DNA of 64,000 bases from assembly GCA_015179045.1 (NCBI GenBank), contig WHUZ01000064.1:1-64000 (forward strand), in the 5' to 3' direction. Made by a program: the position numbers and the translations under genes. Of this stretch, positions 43,337 to 54,197 are shown piece after piece (within the stretch, counting starts at the first letter, position 1; every line of letters starts with the position of its first letter). The notes beneath the pieces are model-generated. The model had not been told where the DNA came from, did no database searches, and saw nothing but the letters and a program-made list of their open reading frames with translations. Source of the DNA: Kalaharituber pfeilii (lineage: Eukaryota > Ascomycota > Pezizomycetes > Pezizales > Pezizaceae).

Positions 43337-43677
43337 CAGTGCCAAGCAGAAAGTCTTCCTAGTATGGTTTTACTATGCAGCATAAGGGAAAGCTCTTACC
43401 AAGTCTCCCTTGGAGTTGCAAGACATGCAGCCGAGCGCACCTCCACTGCACTATTTCTCAGTATCATGAAAAAAATCACAAAAAAAATCAATAAGTTAGC
43501 AACAAAATTACAGAAAAATTAGTAGACCGCATGAATGGACATTGGAGAGTCTGAATCTTTTTTCAGAATCTAACATCGAGCATTTTTGTTTCGATTTTTC
43601 TGTTTTTGCAAGGAGGGTGCGCTTGGCTTATGCTGCATAGGAGAAACCATACTAAGGATGATTTTCTGCTAGGCACG
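43337..43677. mobile_element. Tc1/mariner-type MITE, 341 bp
   Basis: Inverted ends C(A/-)GTGCC(A/T)AGCAGAAA...TAGTATGGTTT...TATGCAGCATAAG over about 50 bp, plus an inner inverted pair GCGCACC(C)TCC. TA flanks on both sides (43,335-43,336 and 43,678-43,679). The centre is A-rich without an ORF. Confidence 0.85.
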
Positions 43678-43831
43678 TAGGTATGCAAATGCTAGTAATT
43701 ATGGCCAAGAAAACTGGGTGAATGCTGATTTCCATTAAACCTTAGCGTACCAATTGACTGGAATTTACAGTTGCAAGTACAGTACCGCCTTGATGCGTCA
43801 GCTAGAATTTATTCCTTGCGCTAGCGAGCCA

Positions 43832-43916
43832 AGGTGCCCCCCTGTCAATTGGCAAGAATACCTTTGTCATGTGGTCTCAGCACACCTCAAGTAACCCAGA
43901 GTGACAGGGGGCGCCT
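43832..43916. repeat. Short foldback repeat, 85 bp
   Basis: AGGTGCCCCCCTGTCA at the left and TGACAGGGGGCGCCT at the right form a 15-bp inverted repeat around about 54 bp. It looks like a tiny MITE; no target duplication was established. Confidence 0.6.
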
Positions 43917-46380
43917 CAGATGCATGTCTCGGTAGCTAAAGGGATAGCATGCAGGATATCGCTGCTCTAATTTAAACATACTTTGTAGATGAAGTTAGCA
44001 CAGATTGGCAGCTGCAGAGGCTTGGAGCTAACAGGCAAATATGCGAAGGCGGTAGAATTTTCGGCAAAGATTTGCCATAGCTGAGGAACTGCTTTTGGAT
44101 TGGGTTCTTGGGGAGGTGCTCCCAAGCTCAGTGATGAAATCCGATAACTCTGACACCCGCAAGAGCGCACTGGTAGAATAGGAGGGGAATGTCGCAGACC
44201 ATCGAAACGGATAGACAGAGGCGGATACCCGTTATGTCTTTAGTTGTTACTAATAGCTCTCTTGGTTCTGACTGATTGCCAATGTAGAAATATGAAGTGA
44301 TTACTAGTATAAAGTATGTGCCAATAGTAGTCCATTGCCTCCCGAAACAGCAGTTAAAATCCACGTGATGCAGTATTGGTGTTCCCGATGCATTTAATGT
44401 GGCCCAAGTACCATAGTTGAGGCAGCTAGTGGATCCGCGAAAATCTTAGCTATGCACAATTGTACCCGGGAACGAGATCACTTCTACACTAACCATGGTG
44501 TGCCTGGTTTTCTGGCCTCGCTCGCTGATCAGTATAGTTGTGTTTGATGCTTGTGCACTATCAAAGATCTGCACAAGATTTCTAGGTATCATTTCCATGA
44601 AAAGATAACTCAAAGCTTTTATAAATGAGAAACCACTAAAATATCTAGCAGCTTATAGGAAATCTCCAGTTTGGTTCACGCTACTGCTCTTGATGCCAAC
44701 CGATAACAGTGCAGTAGAAACTGACACAGAGGGCTAGAAGTGCAGCTGAGCTTCAGAGTCAGAAGGTGGGCTACTGCAATATCGCGCATGTCAGTGCTGT
44801 CAGGTGTAGGAAGAAGATTGAGCTGTAATGTGCTGTAGTCCCGCCAGTTTGCGATACTGTGGCCATATGATGACTATAGTTCTGTGCAGGCATCAACTGT
44901 TTCGCTGCCTATCATACATACATAAAATGCAGAATCGCAAGATAGCAGCGAGAGGTGCTGCATGGAGAAATGCAGCTGGGAAATGTTTTGCAAGTGAAAC
45001 ATGAGTTATCACAGCCATAACTTGTAACTACGGACACATTGGCCCTTGATTGATATTTTATCTAACGGCGACATGTCCCATACTTCCTCTTTTCCTACTC
45101 CCAACCGCTCCAATCGCGTTAAAGGTTAATTCCAGGAGCCGGCCGCGGAAAAACCTCCGGACTAGTCTAAGAAACCCTTCCCTTCTGGATCATAGGCTCT
45201 ATGAGGTGAGGTTCGGAAATGTTGTAGCCTGTCAGTGGTGGCGTTCTAGGATTGTAAAGTAGATCCCTGTCAGGCGAGGCTAGGCAGTGTACGCTCATTG
45301 GAGTGATCTTGGGTCTCACATGTGATATAACAAAAGTAGAGTGCTCAAGCCCACTTCCCATTAACAAGGATGGGGCACTGGAGTGAAGCATACTGAGTGT
45401 CAATTACGTAAATAAGCTGATATGGATATCCTTACTCATTTCTCACCAATAGCTATCGAAAGCAGCTGGGGTAAAAGAAAGAATCAACAATTAAGAAACT
45501 CGAGCCCCAGCTAGTTAGAATATTTTCCCAGAGTTGCTGGATCTGTACTGCAGCACCCACTTGGAGAGTGACACTCTGGTACTCAGATAGGTTTTACAAA
45601 GAAAACTGTATTCTTGTCATCCGAAATGCCCATACAGACAGGTGTTCACCAGTAGAGATCGAAGCTCGCCTTCGGTGGCGCTTAAATAAAGGTTTTGATA
45701 TTGAGGTGAAGCTGGGCTCACCATATTTTCGAAATGCAAAAAATGGATAAACTTGAATTAATCCTGTATCAAAGTTGGTTAGCCGCCAAGCACGATTCCT
45801 TCTCGTAACAGGTTTGTTTAACAATTTTTTTTTTTTTTTATATTCTTTAACAGATTCGTCTTGCAAATCAAAGCGAGTGTGCAATAAATCTTATCCTTGG
45901 AAGTCACGGTTGCTGCTGTCCGCCACTAACTAGTTCACCTGTGGACATGACGGATCAATCGAGCAATCTCGCTCGCATTGACCACTTCAGCCTTCTGCAA
46001 ATACTAGAGACTAGGATCTAGCCTAAGCCTAGCGCCTTATTACCGACTGATCTTAAACCTTATCGCCATCCACACTAGTGGCCGGCCCTTTTTTTTTAAT
46101 GGTGTCCGTACAGTTTTGTATAAGTATGTAGCTAACGGCCGACCAGGGCAAACTTGCAGAGGCATTGAAGTTGGAAAACTCGCATTGCAGTATTGCGTTT
46201 TGTTGCATTACTTCTGAAGAATCTTATATATATGCTTTAGCCCGAGGCCTGGATACTTGGACAGCGCGACAATTTTTTTATGACCATTAGTACGAATCAT
46301 TAACGTTGTCCGGTATCTGAAGAATACAGTGGATCGCAGCTCCAGAATCAATTGCACATCAATAAGGCTCTTCATGTACC
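43917..46380. other. No recognised gene; upstream region of the receptor gene
   Basis: Open stretches exist on the minus strand at 43,967-44,364 in two overlapping frames but show no motif I recognise. A T-run at 45,825-45,839 flanked by TTTAACA on both sides might be an extremely short A-tail insertion, not proven. Confidence 0.35.
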
Positions 46381-47982
46381 ATGATATCAGCGACCGGCGA
46401 TGTTCCGCCGCCAGCTGTTACGGAGTCCAGGGTAGACACTACCATCAAGATTAATGCATCTTTCAGTGCACTGACAGCTGTTGCTCTCATTCTACGAATG
46501 TTCTCAAGAGGATATATTATTAGGAGTTTTGGTGCTGATGATTGTAGGTCTCTCCTTTTTACAGACGCTCGGGTTGTACTTATGAATTGTGCTAACAATG
46601 ATTTTCTCTAGATCTCATCTTCCTTGGAGGTGTTAGTATGTCGCTTACTGGGCTGGTGAAGATATTGTGCTAATACGGATTTCTAGCTTTCTGCATTAGG
46701 TGTAGGAATCACAGGGATTGAGGGTGAGTTTATATTTCGGAGTTTCCTTTGGTTGTGGAATGATGCCTATCAGATGTTGGGACATATTGTTAACGATATG
46801 TTTTTACAGGCACAAAGTATGGTTTTGGGCTGCACAACGATGAAGTTCATGGTTCTGAAACTATGTTAATGTCCTTTTTCAAGGTCTGTGTCAACTTTCA
46901 TTCGTTGCCATCATTTCACTGAGTCCTAAAGCTCACATATGCATCAGGTGCTCTACGCCGGCTCATTGTTGTACTCGGCTGCTATGATGTTCATCAAGTT
47001 ATCCATCCTCATGTTCTACCTGCGGCTCCAGCCAAAGCCCATGTTTACATATACAATTTACGGCATCATCGCTTTCGTCACAGGCATGGGTGTAGCATCG
47101 CTGCTTGTTAACATTTTCCAATGCACACCAGTTGCATATACATGGGATCTCTCACTCAATGGGACTTGTATACATCGAAATTCGTTCTACTACGCCCACG
47201 CAGTCTTGAACATTATAAGTGATTTTGCTGTGTACTTCATGGCCATTCCTATTGTCAACTCAGTCCAGCTTCCCAAAAGGCAGAAGAGAGGACTTTACTT
47301 TATTCTGGGGCTGGGTGCCTTGTAAGTTTTTCATCTTCGTATTTTGCATATTACAGGTGCTAACAAATACCTCACCTTCTAGTGTCTGTGTTGCTAGCAT
47401 CGTTCGCATGTTTTACCTTCACTCAGTTAGCCACTCGGTCGACTCTACCTGTAAGTTTTCCCTCGCTGCAACTACATGAGGGTGAGCCACGTCAAATAAC
47501 AAGATGCTCCAGGGGATCTCGTTGACCCTTACAATTGGTCTACTATTGAAGCCGATGTCAGTGTTTTCTGCGCCTGCATACCCTCATTCACAGCCATCAT
47601 CCGCCGGTATTGGCCTAAAGCTCTTGGTATGCTTTCAAACGTGAACAACTCGTACTTACCTGGAAAGCAAAGCACCGGTGGCGGTGCCATGGAGAGCAGC
47701 CGAAACCGTGACCGCTATTCTATCAACGCCTCAAATGCATACTACGAAGCGACGTGCGCCATTGAGATGGAGAATTCCAAGGCAGCTGAGCCCCGATCGG
47801 AGTTGACGATGGAAAACAACATTAATGGAAGCGAAGAGTGTATTGTCACAGGCAACGATACCAACATCTATAAGACAACGGATTTCACAGTCAGTGTGCA
47901 CGACGCCAATGGGGAGGAGGCCCTTGCAAGGAGCGACTCGGATTCGGAGCTTGAAAGGCGGCCGCAGGCGTCGGCTGTGTAA
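46381..47982 (+). CDS. PTH11-like / fungal rhodopsin-domain seven-TM receptor, seven exons
   Basis: A probable membrane receptor of the fungal PTH11-like family (rhodopsin domain), which senses surface or chemical cues in Pezizomycotina. Spliced model: exons 46381-46543, 46612-46631, 46687-46723, 46810-46883, 46948-47321, 47383-47450 and 47513-47982. This gives 401 codons plus stop, with every intron GT...AG, 55-86 nt, and branch-like TGCTAA(C/T) in introns 1, 2 and 5. Joins restore conserved text: SFGADD-YLIFLGG, GIEGTKYGFGLHND, SFFK-VLYAGSLL, GLGAF-VCVASIVRMFYL, DST-WDLVDPYNWSTIEADV. Seven hydrophobic segments are visible, the conserved Cys pair lies in IFQCTPVAYTW...GTC, and PYNWSTIEADVSVFCACIPS begins TM7. 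The tail (about 120 residues) is hydrophilic. AATAAA follows the stop by a few bases. No disabling change was found. Confidence 0.85.
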
Positions 47983-48605
47983 AAAATAAATGCAAGGAAT
48001 TTTGCCCCTCCGTTCTCAATATATTTCGATACGGTAACCTTGTATTTGCTACTTGTTGGAGTTAGGTCGTACAAAGCATTTTTCTTTTGCCATTTCTGCT
48101 CACACCATAGGTCGAGCAGATATTCATGCAGTTAATGAACACAAGCTTCGTGTCTCCTTTCCAGCCCACTTAATGAAGATTTCATATTTCCTTTTGTCGT
48201 GCTTTTCTTTCTGGACATGTTGAGATGAATTATCATCGAGGTATTATGAGTTTCAGACCGGTAGTCATTGTCGGATTTTGGTTCTGCATCAACTGCTATA
48301 TCGGGTTTACTTCGTCTGTTTGCAATTATCTGTCTATTACCAATCCTGAGTATGGTTCAGGCTTCTGGGGTTCTCGTGTTGATAACATTGGTATTACTTA
48401 TTTCACCGCACTTATCAAATATGCATTTTTAGTATTTTTTTTCTTGTAAGTTGAGTTTATTCAAAAATATGTATAGTATCGATTATACAGTTATATCACT
48501 TTGCATACATCTTTTTGAAGCCCCTTGTTGGAAAGAGGCTACAGATCCGTCTAGTTACTATATACTTGAATATCTCAGCAGTCTAGTGACAGCGCAAATA
48601 TGGAT

Positions 48606-48667
48606 TTTTTTATTTTTTTTTTATATATCATTAATCGCGTGCCGCCCTAAGGGCTATGGCGATGTTT
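48606..48667 (-). mobile_element. LINE-A tail micro-insertion, 62 bp
   Basis: T-run, TATATATCATTAATCGCGTGCC, inner stem GCCC-TTA-GGGC. The TSD CGCAAATATGGAT lies at 48,593-48,605 and 48,668-48,680. Confidence 0.93.
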
Positions 48668-49140
48668 CGCAAATATGGATGGATGAAAGTTGTGAATACA
48701 ATTTTGGCTACTGAAGGGGACAAGACCTTCCCATATTTGCTGGGCTTGGAGAGGTTAGAGATGTAGAGAAGGAGGCGCCCCGGGGCGCCTTGTGGGACTA
48801 ACAGGGCCTCGCTCCAATCGCGTATACTGCGGAGTACCGGGTGGAACATTTTAAAGAGCACAGGGTGGGTTGAGCCACTTGTGCTGTTGTTTTGCACTGT
48901 AGACTTCTCATATTCTTATATTTCTTCGTGCGGAATTTTGGCTCTTGCCATAGCTCACAGGACACAGTGTGGGAGTATTGATATCATTAGTTACATTCTT
49001 CCTGTTCGAGTGAGTTGAAATACATGGTGAGGGAAATGTGAGTCGCTTTGACAAGGCAGCGAGAGTGGGAACTTCCCTCCCATAGGGGGATGACATGGTA
49101 GCAAAGGCAGGAATCAGGATGTCCGCCAAAGCTCAGACAG

Positions 49141-49904
49141 CATCGCCATGGCCAATGCCCTCGAGACAGGGTACGAGGAGATATTGCTGGTTACGGACTC
49201 TAAGGCGGCCATCAGCCGGCTCAAGAGTATAGCGAAGGTCCTTCCAACACCAGGAAGAGACGCACACCGGGTGAGGAAGGCGTGGGAGGGCAGAGTAGCT
49301 CGCGGAGGACACGACATGGCAGTCCTGTGGGTCAAGGGTCGCAGAGGCATCGAGGGCAATGAGAGAGCGGACAGGGCGGCCAAGGTGGGAGCCCTACTAC
49401 TATACCAGCACGAAACCGTGACTGAAGCCGGAATGAGGATGGAGGCGAAAGCCCGGAGGACGGAAGAAAGAGACCGGCGGGGGCTCAGTTACAGACTACT
49501 GGAGCGGCTAGACGGGCGAGTCACAACGCTGGCAGGACTCCTAGCCAACAAGGGACTTAGGGCATGGAGACACAAGATAGGGAAGGCCGATGGACCAGAG
49601 TGCCGATGGTGCGGGGAGAGCGACGAGACGACATTCCACCTATGGAGCGAGTGCAGGGTGTGGAGACAGAAGTCGCCAGGGGGACGAGGGACAGTGGAGG
49701 ACCCACCGAAGGCAAAGGAAGGCAGGAGAGACCCCCTGGTGGAGCTGCTGGAGTGGGCTGGGCGATGATTGTAGCGATCAGGGATGGGGGAGATGCGGGG
49801 CTTCATTACTTTTTCCCTTTTCCATTTCCCTATTTTTCTTTTGTACATAACATCCTCATAGCCCATAGGGCGGCACCCAAGTGATGATAAAAAAAAAAAA
49901 AAAA
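49141..49904 (+). mobile_element. LINE-A 3' portion, 764 bp
   Basis: Begins inside RNase H, contains an open ORF2 remainder to 49,768, a 3' UTR, a variant hairpin (CCTCATAGCCCATAGGGCGGCAC) and poly-A. A short TSD AGACAG flanks it (49,135-49,140, 49,905-49,910). Confidence 0.8.
49148..49768 (+). CDS. LINE-A RNase H and C-terminal domain (partial ORF2, open)
   Basis: 206 residues. RNase H: LLVTDSKAAISRLKSI (Asp), AVLWVKGRRGIEGNERADRA (the catalytic His position is Arg here; last Asp present). C-terminal part: VTEAGMRMEAKARRTEERDR, LSYRLLERLDGRVTTLAGLL, KADGPECRWCGESDETTFHL with the Cys-x2-Cys...His...Cys motif, and DPLVELLEWAGR stop. This is the reference copy of the LINE-A ORF2 end. It is 5'-truncated, so the first Met is internal. 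Confidence 0.8.
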   Translation: MANALETGYEEILLVTDSKAAISRLKSIAKVLPTPGRDAHRVRKAWEGRVARGGHDMAVLWVKGRRGIEGNERADRAAKVGALLLYQHETVTEAGMRMEAKARRTEERDRRGLSYRLLERLDGRVTTLAGLLANKGLRAWRHKIGKADGPECRWCGESDETTFHLWSECRVWRQKSPGGRGTVEDPPKAKEGRRDPLVELLEWAGR

Positions 49905-50085
49905 AGACAGGAGAGGACCAGAATGGGGCTGGAAGATGAGGCCTCGGAAGCGTTTTTCGTCTAAATGAATCTTCCTGTCACGTTCTCTGCGGGTTTGTCT
50001 TTTTTCTTTCATGCTTTCTCGTACCTCCTATGTATTTATCTCGTCGTCGCACCCAGGGTGGTACACGAGTAATAATATTTTTTTG

Positions 50086-51627
50086 TTAATTTTCGCTCCG
50101 ACAGAAATTTCCAGGATCATTGCCAGAGCTGCAAAAGCAACCCTTATCTCCTTAACTGGAAATACTACAAGGTGAGCAGACGCCCACACGACGGCAGTAA
50201 AACCAGGCTCGGGTCGGTATACCTTTTGTAGTGCTTTGCTTCTGTACGAATTTAAACTCCCTTCGCCCTCACCCAATCTCTTGGAGGGGTTGCCGCCAAG
50301 ACAGGGAAAACTGACACGGTGTGTATGGTACACTTTATGGCATTCAGTGAGGTGGCGGAGGAATGCGGATATCTCCGCCTGTAAAGATATCACTTTTCAA
50401 ATCGGGCTTGAGGCAAGAGGGATAGCTGAGGCACATCTGAATAATTTTTCCAGAACTTGGCTGCTCAATAGTGAGTTTGAACCGGATTTTTATCGTATAG
50501 AGATTGCGCATCTATCTGGACTAATTATAAGAGAGCCCTATATCTACACTCTGCATCCACCTCTAACAAAGTTGAATTAGCTGGCATTTTCCCGTATATA
50601 GTTGTCGTAATCATGCAACCTACGAATGCCATGATGGGAAGCACTTCACTACAATACATGTGTCATCGGGGGAAAAATGTGTCTTGAACAGTCACGATGC
50701 AAAAGGATAAAAATTTCTCATTATTCTTGAAGATTGCTTACGATAGGCCGGCTTATTATACATGTTATCGCTCGAGGGCAACTTAAGCAAATCGTAATTG
50801 TCCTTGCACTAAGTAACATGCAACATCATATCTTGTTTCTGTTTTGTTTGTTAATATATATATGTGTTGATAATGACAAAAATAACACCACTGCACGCAT
50901 GCACCCCTATGGAATATTGCGAGAGCAAAAGGAGCTACCTATCCACGCGCTGGAATATAAATTTCATGGGGAATAAGGAATAAGAATAGAATAGAAAAAA
51001 AGCAAAAATAAGGGAAATCAAATAGCGTGTCGAAGTGCATTTAGACCTCATCAGATCATAATTGCCCATACTACGCTATTACCATTTTTAGAATAGTATC
51101 CCTGCCAATACCAAGTGCCACTCCGGACTTATTATATAAATACCACCTGCGCATTTGCCTTTGCCTCCCTTACGAACTCTGCCGGAAGAGAGTCTCCGCC
51201 ATGATGTGTAGAATGCACATTTTTACCAATATTCCGTCGCAACAGGCTGGCCATCTGGCCCGTTTCACTTTCTCCGCTCTAGTCTACAACATAAAGAGTC
51301 AACTCGTTAGGGGCGGTAGCGGCTGATGTAAGGTTTTGCATGTTCTGAAACGAAAGGTAACGTCCATCTGGTCTCTCGACTTGAGGATGTGTCGTTTGAA
51401 ACATATACTCCTAGTCAAGGGACGGCTGCTCAGCAGAGGTTCGGAGGGGAAGGCTAATCTGATTATATAAGTACCGCGCTCTTGAGACTTAAGCTGATAA
51501 TTATTCAAATCCAGCACCGTCTATGATCGCTGCACCTTTCATCCGATGGGTAATAGTCATCCTATCATTGTTTCTCCAGTCCAATCTGCGCGGGAGCGAT
51601 AATAGGATCAGAGCCCTGATACCAGCC
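50086..51627. other. No recognised gene; contains diverged repeat copy 2
   Basis: Segment 50,090-50,470 is the partner of 38,160-38,520. Its minus strand has an open reading of about 120 residues (AEISAFLRHLTECHKVYHTH...) with no family recognised. The rest shows nothing. Confidence 0.35.
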
Positions 51628-52065
51628 TTTTTTTTTTTTTTTGACCACGTCACCAAGCATAGAGGCTCTCAGCCTATGCATACCGCAGACCCCTTTATTA
51701 CCCGGAGGCAGGTCTGTGACATCGGACTCTGGGCCGGATCACCCATGCTACCTAATATCTATCTAGTATCTACATGACTTCACCATGGCTGCAGGTGAAC
51801 AAATGCAGACAGTGGACCAAGCAAAACAATACACACAATGGGTTCTTGATCAGTCTGCATTACTTCTTCCCCAGCCCTACCCACCTGCTTTCCTTTCTCT
51901 TTCTTCCCCTATCCCACTCATACGCATCCCATCTGTACTTCTTACCTCTAATGCGTAGACCCTCTGGTATTTTACTAGTCCTACCTACCACCTCCAGGTA
52001 ACCAGCAACTGAACTAGTCGCCTTTCCCTTCCTCCTCTCTTGCTTCAACAGCCATCGAGCCCCAG
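51628..52065 (-). mobile_element. ORF1-only element end with B3-like tail
   Basis: T-run, then a B3-like hairpin (GGCTCTCAGCC in a longer GCATAG...CTATGC stem) and a 3' UTR. The ORF1 C-terminal module then reads leftward from 52,065: ARWLLKQERRKGKATSS, KYRWDAYEWDRGRKRK. No ORF2 lies between ORF1 and tail, matching 22,756-24,178. No TSD was identified; the right side is cut by LINE-A. Confidence 0.65.
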
Positions 52066-52468
52066 TTTTTTTTTTAAATATCATTATACGCATGCCGCCC
52101 TAAGGGCTATGGCGAGATTAAGTACAAATGAAATAAGATAAAAATCACAATCAAATAATGCGATCCGAAGTAGCAGCCGCTATTCCCCCCTGCCCACATC
52201 AGCATGGTCACCAGTGGGTCTCCTTTCTGTTCCTTCGTTTCTGGAGGTTCTTTCACCGCCTGCTGGCCCCCCGGCCATTTCCGTTTCCATGTCCGGCATC
52301 TGTCCCAACTGTGTGTTGTCGTCTCCTCCTCTTCCCCGTACCATTGGCGCCCCGGGCTATCTGTCTTTCCCAATTTGAATTTCCAGGAGTTGAGGCCTTT
52401 GCCGCCTAATAGGCCTCCCAGCGTGGCTGTCAATCCTCCCAGCCTTTGGAGGGGTCTGTATTTCGGTC
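52066..52468 (-). mobile_element. LINE-A 3' portion, about 403 bp
   Basis: T-run, AAATATCATTATACGCATGCC, hairpin, 3' UTR, then the ORF2 C-terminus: TATLGGLLGGKGLNSWKFKL, SPGRQWYGEEEETTTHSW (Cys residues of the motif mutated to Arg and Tyr), DPLVTMLMWAGG. It is directly followed by a B tail on the other strand. Confidence 0.8.
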
Positions 52469-52469
52469 C

Positions 52470-52536
52470 TGCCCTGCCATGGCGAACAGCTGCAAGCGGG
52501 GTTACGTGAAAAAAAAAAATAAAAAATAGAAAAATA
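52470..52536 (+). mobile_element. LINE-B tail
   Basis: GCCCTGCCATGGCGAACAGC...GGGGTTACGTGA and an A-rich tail interrupted by T and G. It is back to back with the LINE-A at 52,066; no TSD was resolved. Confidence 0.85.
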
Positions 52537-52781
52537 AAGACAATATCTCTATACCTACATTTTCGGTATTATTGCGTCGAAACAATGTCTGGCGTGGGGG
52601 GCTGTCCAGTGCAGCACGGAGAGTCAAACCAGTCCATTCGATGTCCGGCATAGCTGCATAGTTGTCAGTATACCTAGTTCTAATAGTAGCGGCTAGGGAA
52701 ATCTACATCAAGCTTGAGACTAAGATCTAATGTGCAGCGACAAGCGGCTGCAGTCAGAATATCATCCTCCCTTTAGATATA

Positions 52782-52948
52782 CAATCGAAGCTGTTATGCT
52801 GGATAAGGCCGGAACCGACGGGTCTTACTGTATCCAACAAGACAACTATCCAATAATCCCCACTGGACCAACTGAATGGGGCCGGCAACATTGATCCAAT
52901 TAGACAGGTTACCCAATACGACAGGATCCAATGCGAGAGGTTCGACTG
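52782..52948. mobile_element. Pogo-like MITE, 167 bp
   Basis: CA(A/G)TCGAA(G/C)CT...ATGCTGGATAAGG at the left and the inverse at the right (...GCGAGAGGTTCGACTG), TA target on both sides (52,780-52,781 and 52,949-52,950). Centre with GGCCGG pairs. It shares words with the pogo remnant at 27,574. Confidence 0.75.
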
Positions 52949-53254
52949 TACTCCTGCAAGGCCCACCCTGGCCTCGTCCAGGAGTTTCCGATTTTCTAAT
53001 GTGATCGCTTGATGCTGAATAGTTTACCTGGACTGTTGAAAAAGTGAACTACCTGTTTGAAAGGATCAGATTACATGTCAGAGCTAAGATCACTTGCAGG
53101 AAGCTTGTAACGGGATGGAGAGGTTGCGTAGATCAAATTGGGAAATACATCAAACGGAATAGAGAGATCAAACAGCGCTGAAGGGGATGGTAGCGAAGCA
53201 GCGATGAGCAGAGGAGAGGATTAGGCTGGCGCTGTGCTGTACGCCGGTCCAGAG

Positions 53255-53640
53255 GCTGACAAGGCTCATGGGCACACCGATGGTTCAGAGTGCCGGTAGT
53301 GCAGGTGGACGAGGAGACACTAGCACTAGCACTGGGAAAGCCGAGTCACCCGAATGCCGATGGTGCGGGAAGGCCCTGGAAAACTGGGTACACATACAAA
53401 ATTGCGACGCATGGGAAAAGAAATGGGGAGGAGCGGAAGGACTAAGGAAAATAGACAAGGACCAGAACTTGGTGGAGATACTCGAATGGGCGGGGAAGGA
53501 GTGAAGACATTCTCATTGCTAACTTGATTCATGTTTACTTTTAATGTACTGTTAAACATCGCCATAGCCCATAGGGCGGCATGCGATTAATGAAATAAAA
53601 AAAAAAAAAAAAACTAGCACTAGCACACATGTGGGCCGGG
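53255..53640 (+). pseudogene. LINE C-terminal motif fragment hosting a LINE-A insertion
   Basis: A degenerate SECR-stop-CRWTRRH reading just before 53,333 matches the Cys/His motif of LINE ORF2s. It continues for a few codons after the insertion. Confidence 0.5.
53333..53612 (+). mobile_element. LINE-A 3' portion, 280 bp
   Basis: Reads GKAESPECRWCGKALENWVH and NLVEILEWAGKE stop, then 3' UTR, hairpin ATCGC...GCGAT and poly-A. The 14-bp TSD ACTAGCACTAGCAC lies at 53,319-53,332 and 53,613-53,626. Confidence 0.93.
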
Positions 53641-53711
53641 TTGATAACCATCTCGACAGGGCAAGCGCTTGGAAGTAACCCTGTTATCGGAAGGTTACAC
53701 ATGCACTGGAT

Positions 53712-53787
53712 GAAGCAGGTGGGCTGTACGGCAGGATATGGGGGATGAGGAAGCAGGTGGACTGTACGGCAGGGTATGAGGGATGAG
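53712..53787. repeat. 38-bp direct tandem, two units
   Basis: GAAGCAGGTGG(G/A)CTGTACGG followed by CAGG(A/G)TATG(G/A)GGGATGAG, repeated twice with three substitutions. Bases 53,790-54,184 show no recognised gene. Confidence 0.8.
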
Positions 53788-54197
53788 GAAGGAGGTACTG
53801 GATGTGGCTGGACTGCCGGGGTTAAGCCATCAGTGTCCGACTCTTCCTCCCTGTGGGCCCTTCTCTTAAGGACACACAATAGACTCACTCAGACATCTTT
53901 TCTTTCGTTACGACTCACTCGAGAGTGAGTGACCCGTGATATTGGTAGCACCACAACCTCTCAACAAGAGAACCCTCGAACGAGTGCGAACATGAAATTC
54001 ATGAAATCTAGCATGCATGCTTCTCCTGCTCCGAGCATGCTGGGGAAACGAACGGGAACTGCTTCGACGTCCCGATGGAAGGGCTCGAAATGCAGCATTT
54101 GGTTCTTTCTGTGGGAGTTAGTAAAAAGCCAAGTGCATCCAGTCCCAACACGTTGCATGGGCCAATGAAATTCTCCACTGGATGAATCGGCAGAAGG

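Larger units (their letters stand above)
48945..50085 (+). mobile_element. Old LINE end with a variant A-type tail, interrupted
   Basis: A degenerate hairpin at 48,945-48,990 is followed by RNase H/linker text (DKAARVGTSLP, MVAKAGIRMSAKAQT) up to 49,140. After the LINE-A insertion the copy resumes (TGEDQNGAGR) and ends with a diverged tail at 50,036-50,085. There CTCGT...CACCC-AG-GGTG...ACGAG keeps the hairpin architecture with different bases. The poly-A is reduced. Confidence 0.6.

Noticed and set aside
45817..45852. T-run with TTTAACA on both sides, perhaps an A-tail insertion of about 22 bp
   Set aside because: Only ATAT of the element would be present; slippage of a T-run explains it equally well.
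53107..53950. Possible sixth LTR starting TGTAACGGGATGG and ending near CGTTACG or CCCGTGATA
   Set aside because: No matching 5-bp target duplication, and the right end is ambiguous; the start alone is too short to support it.
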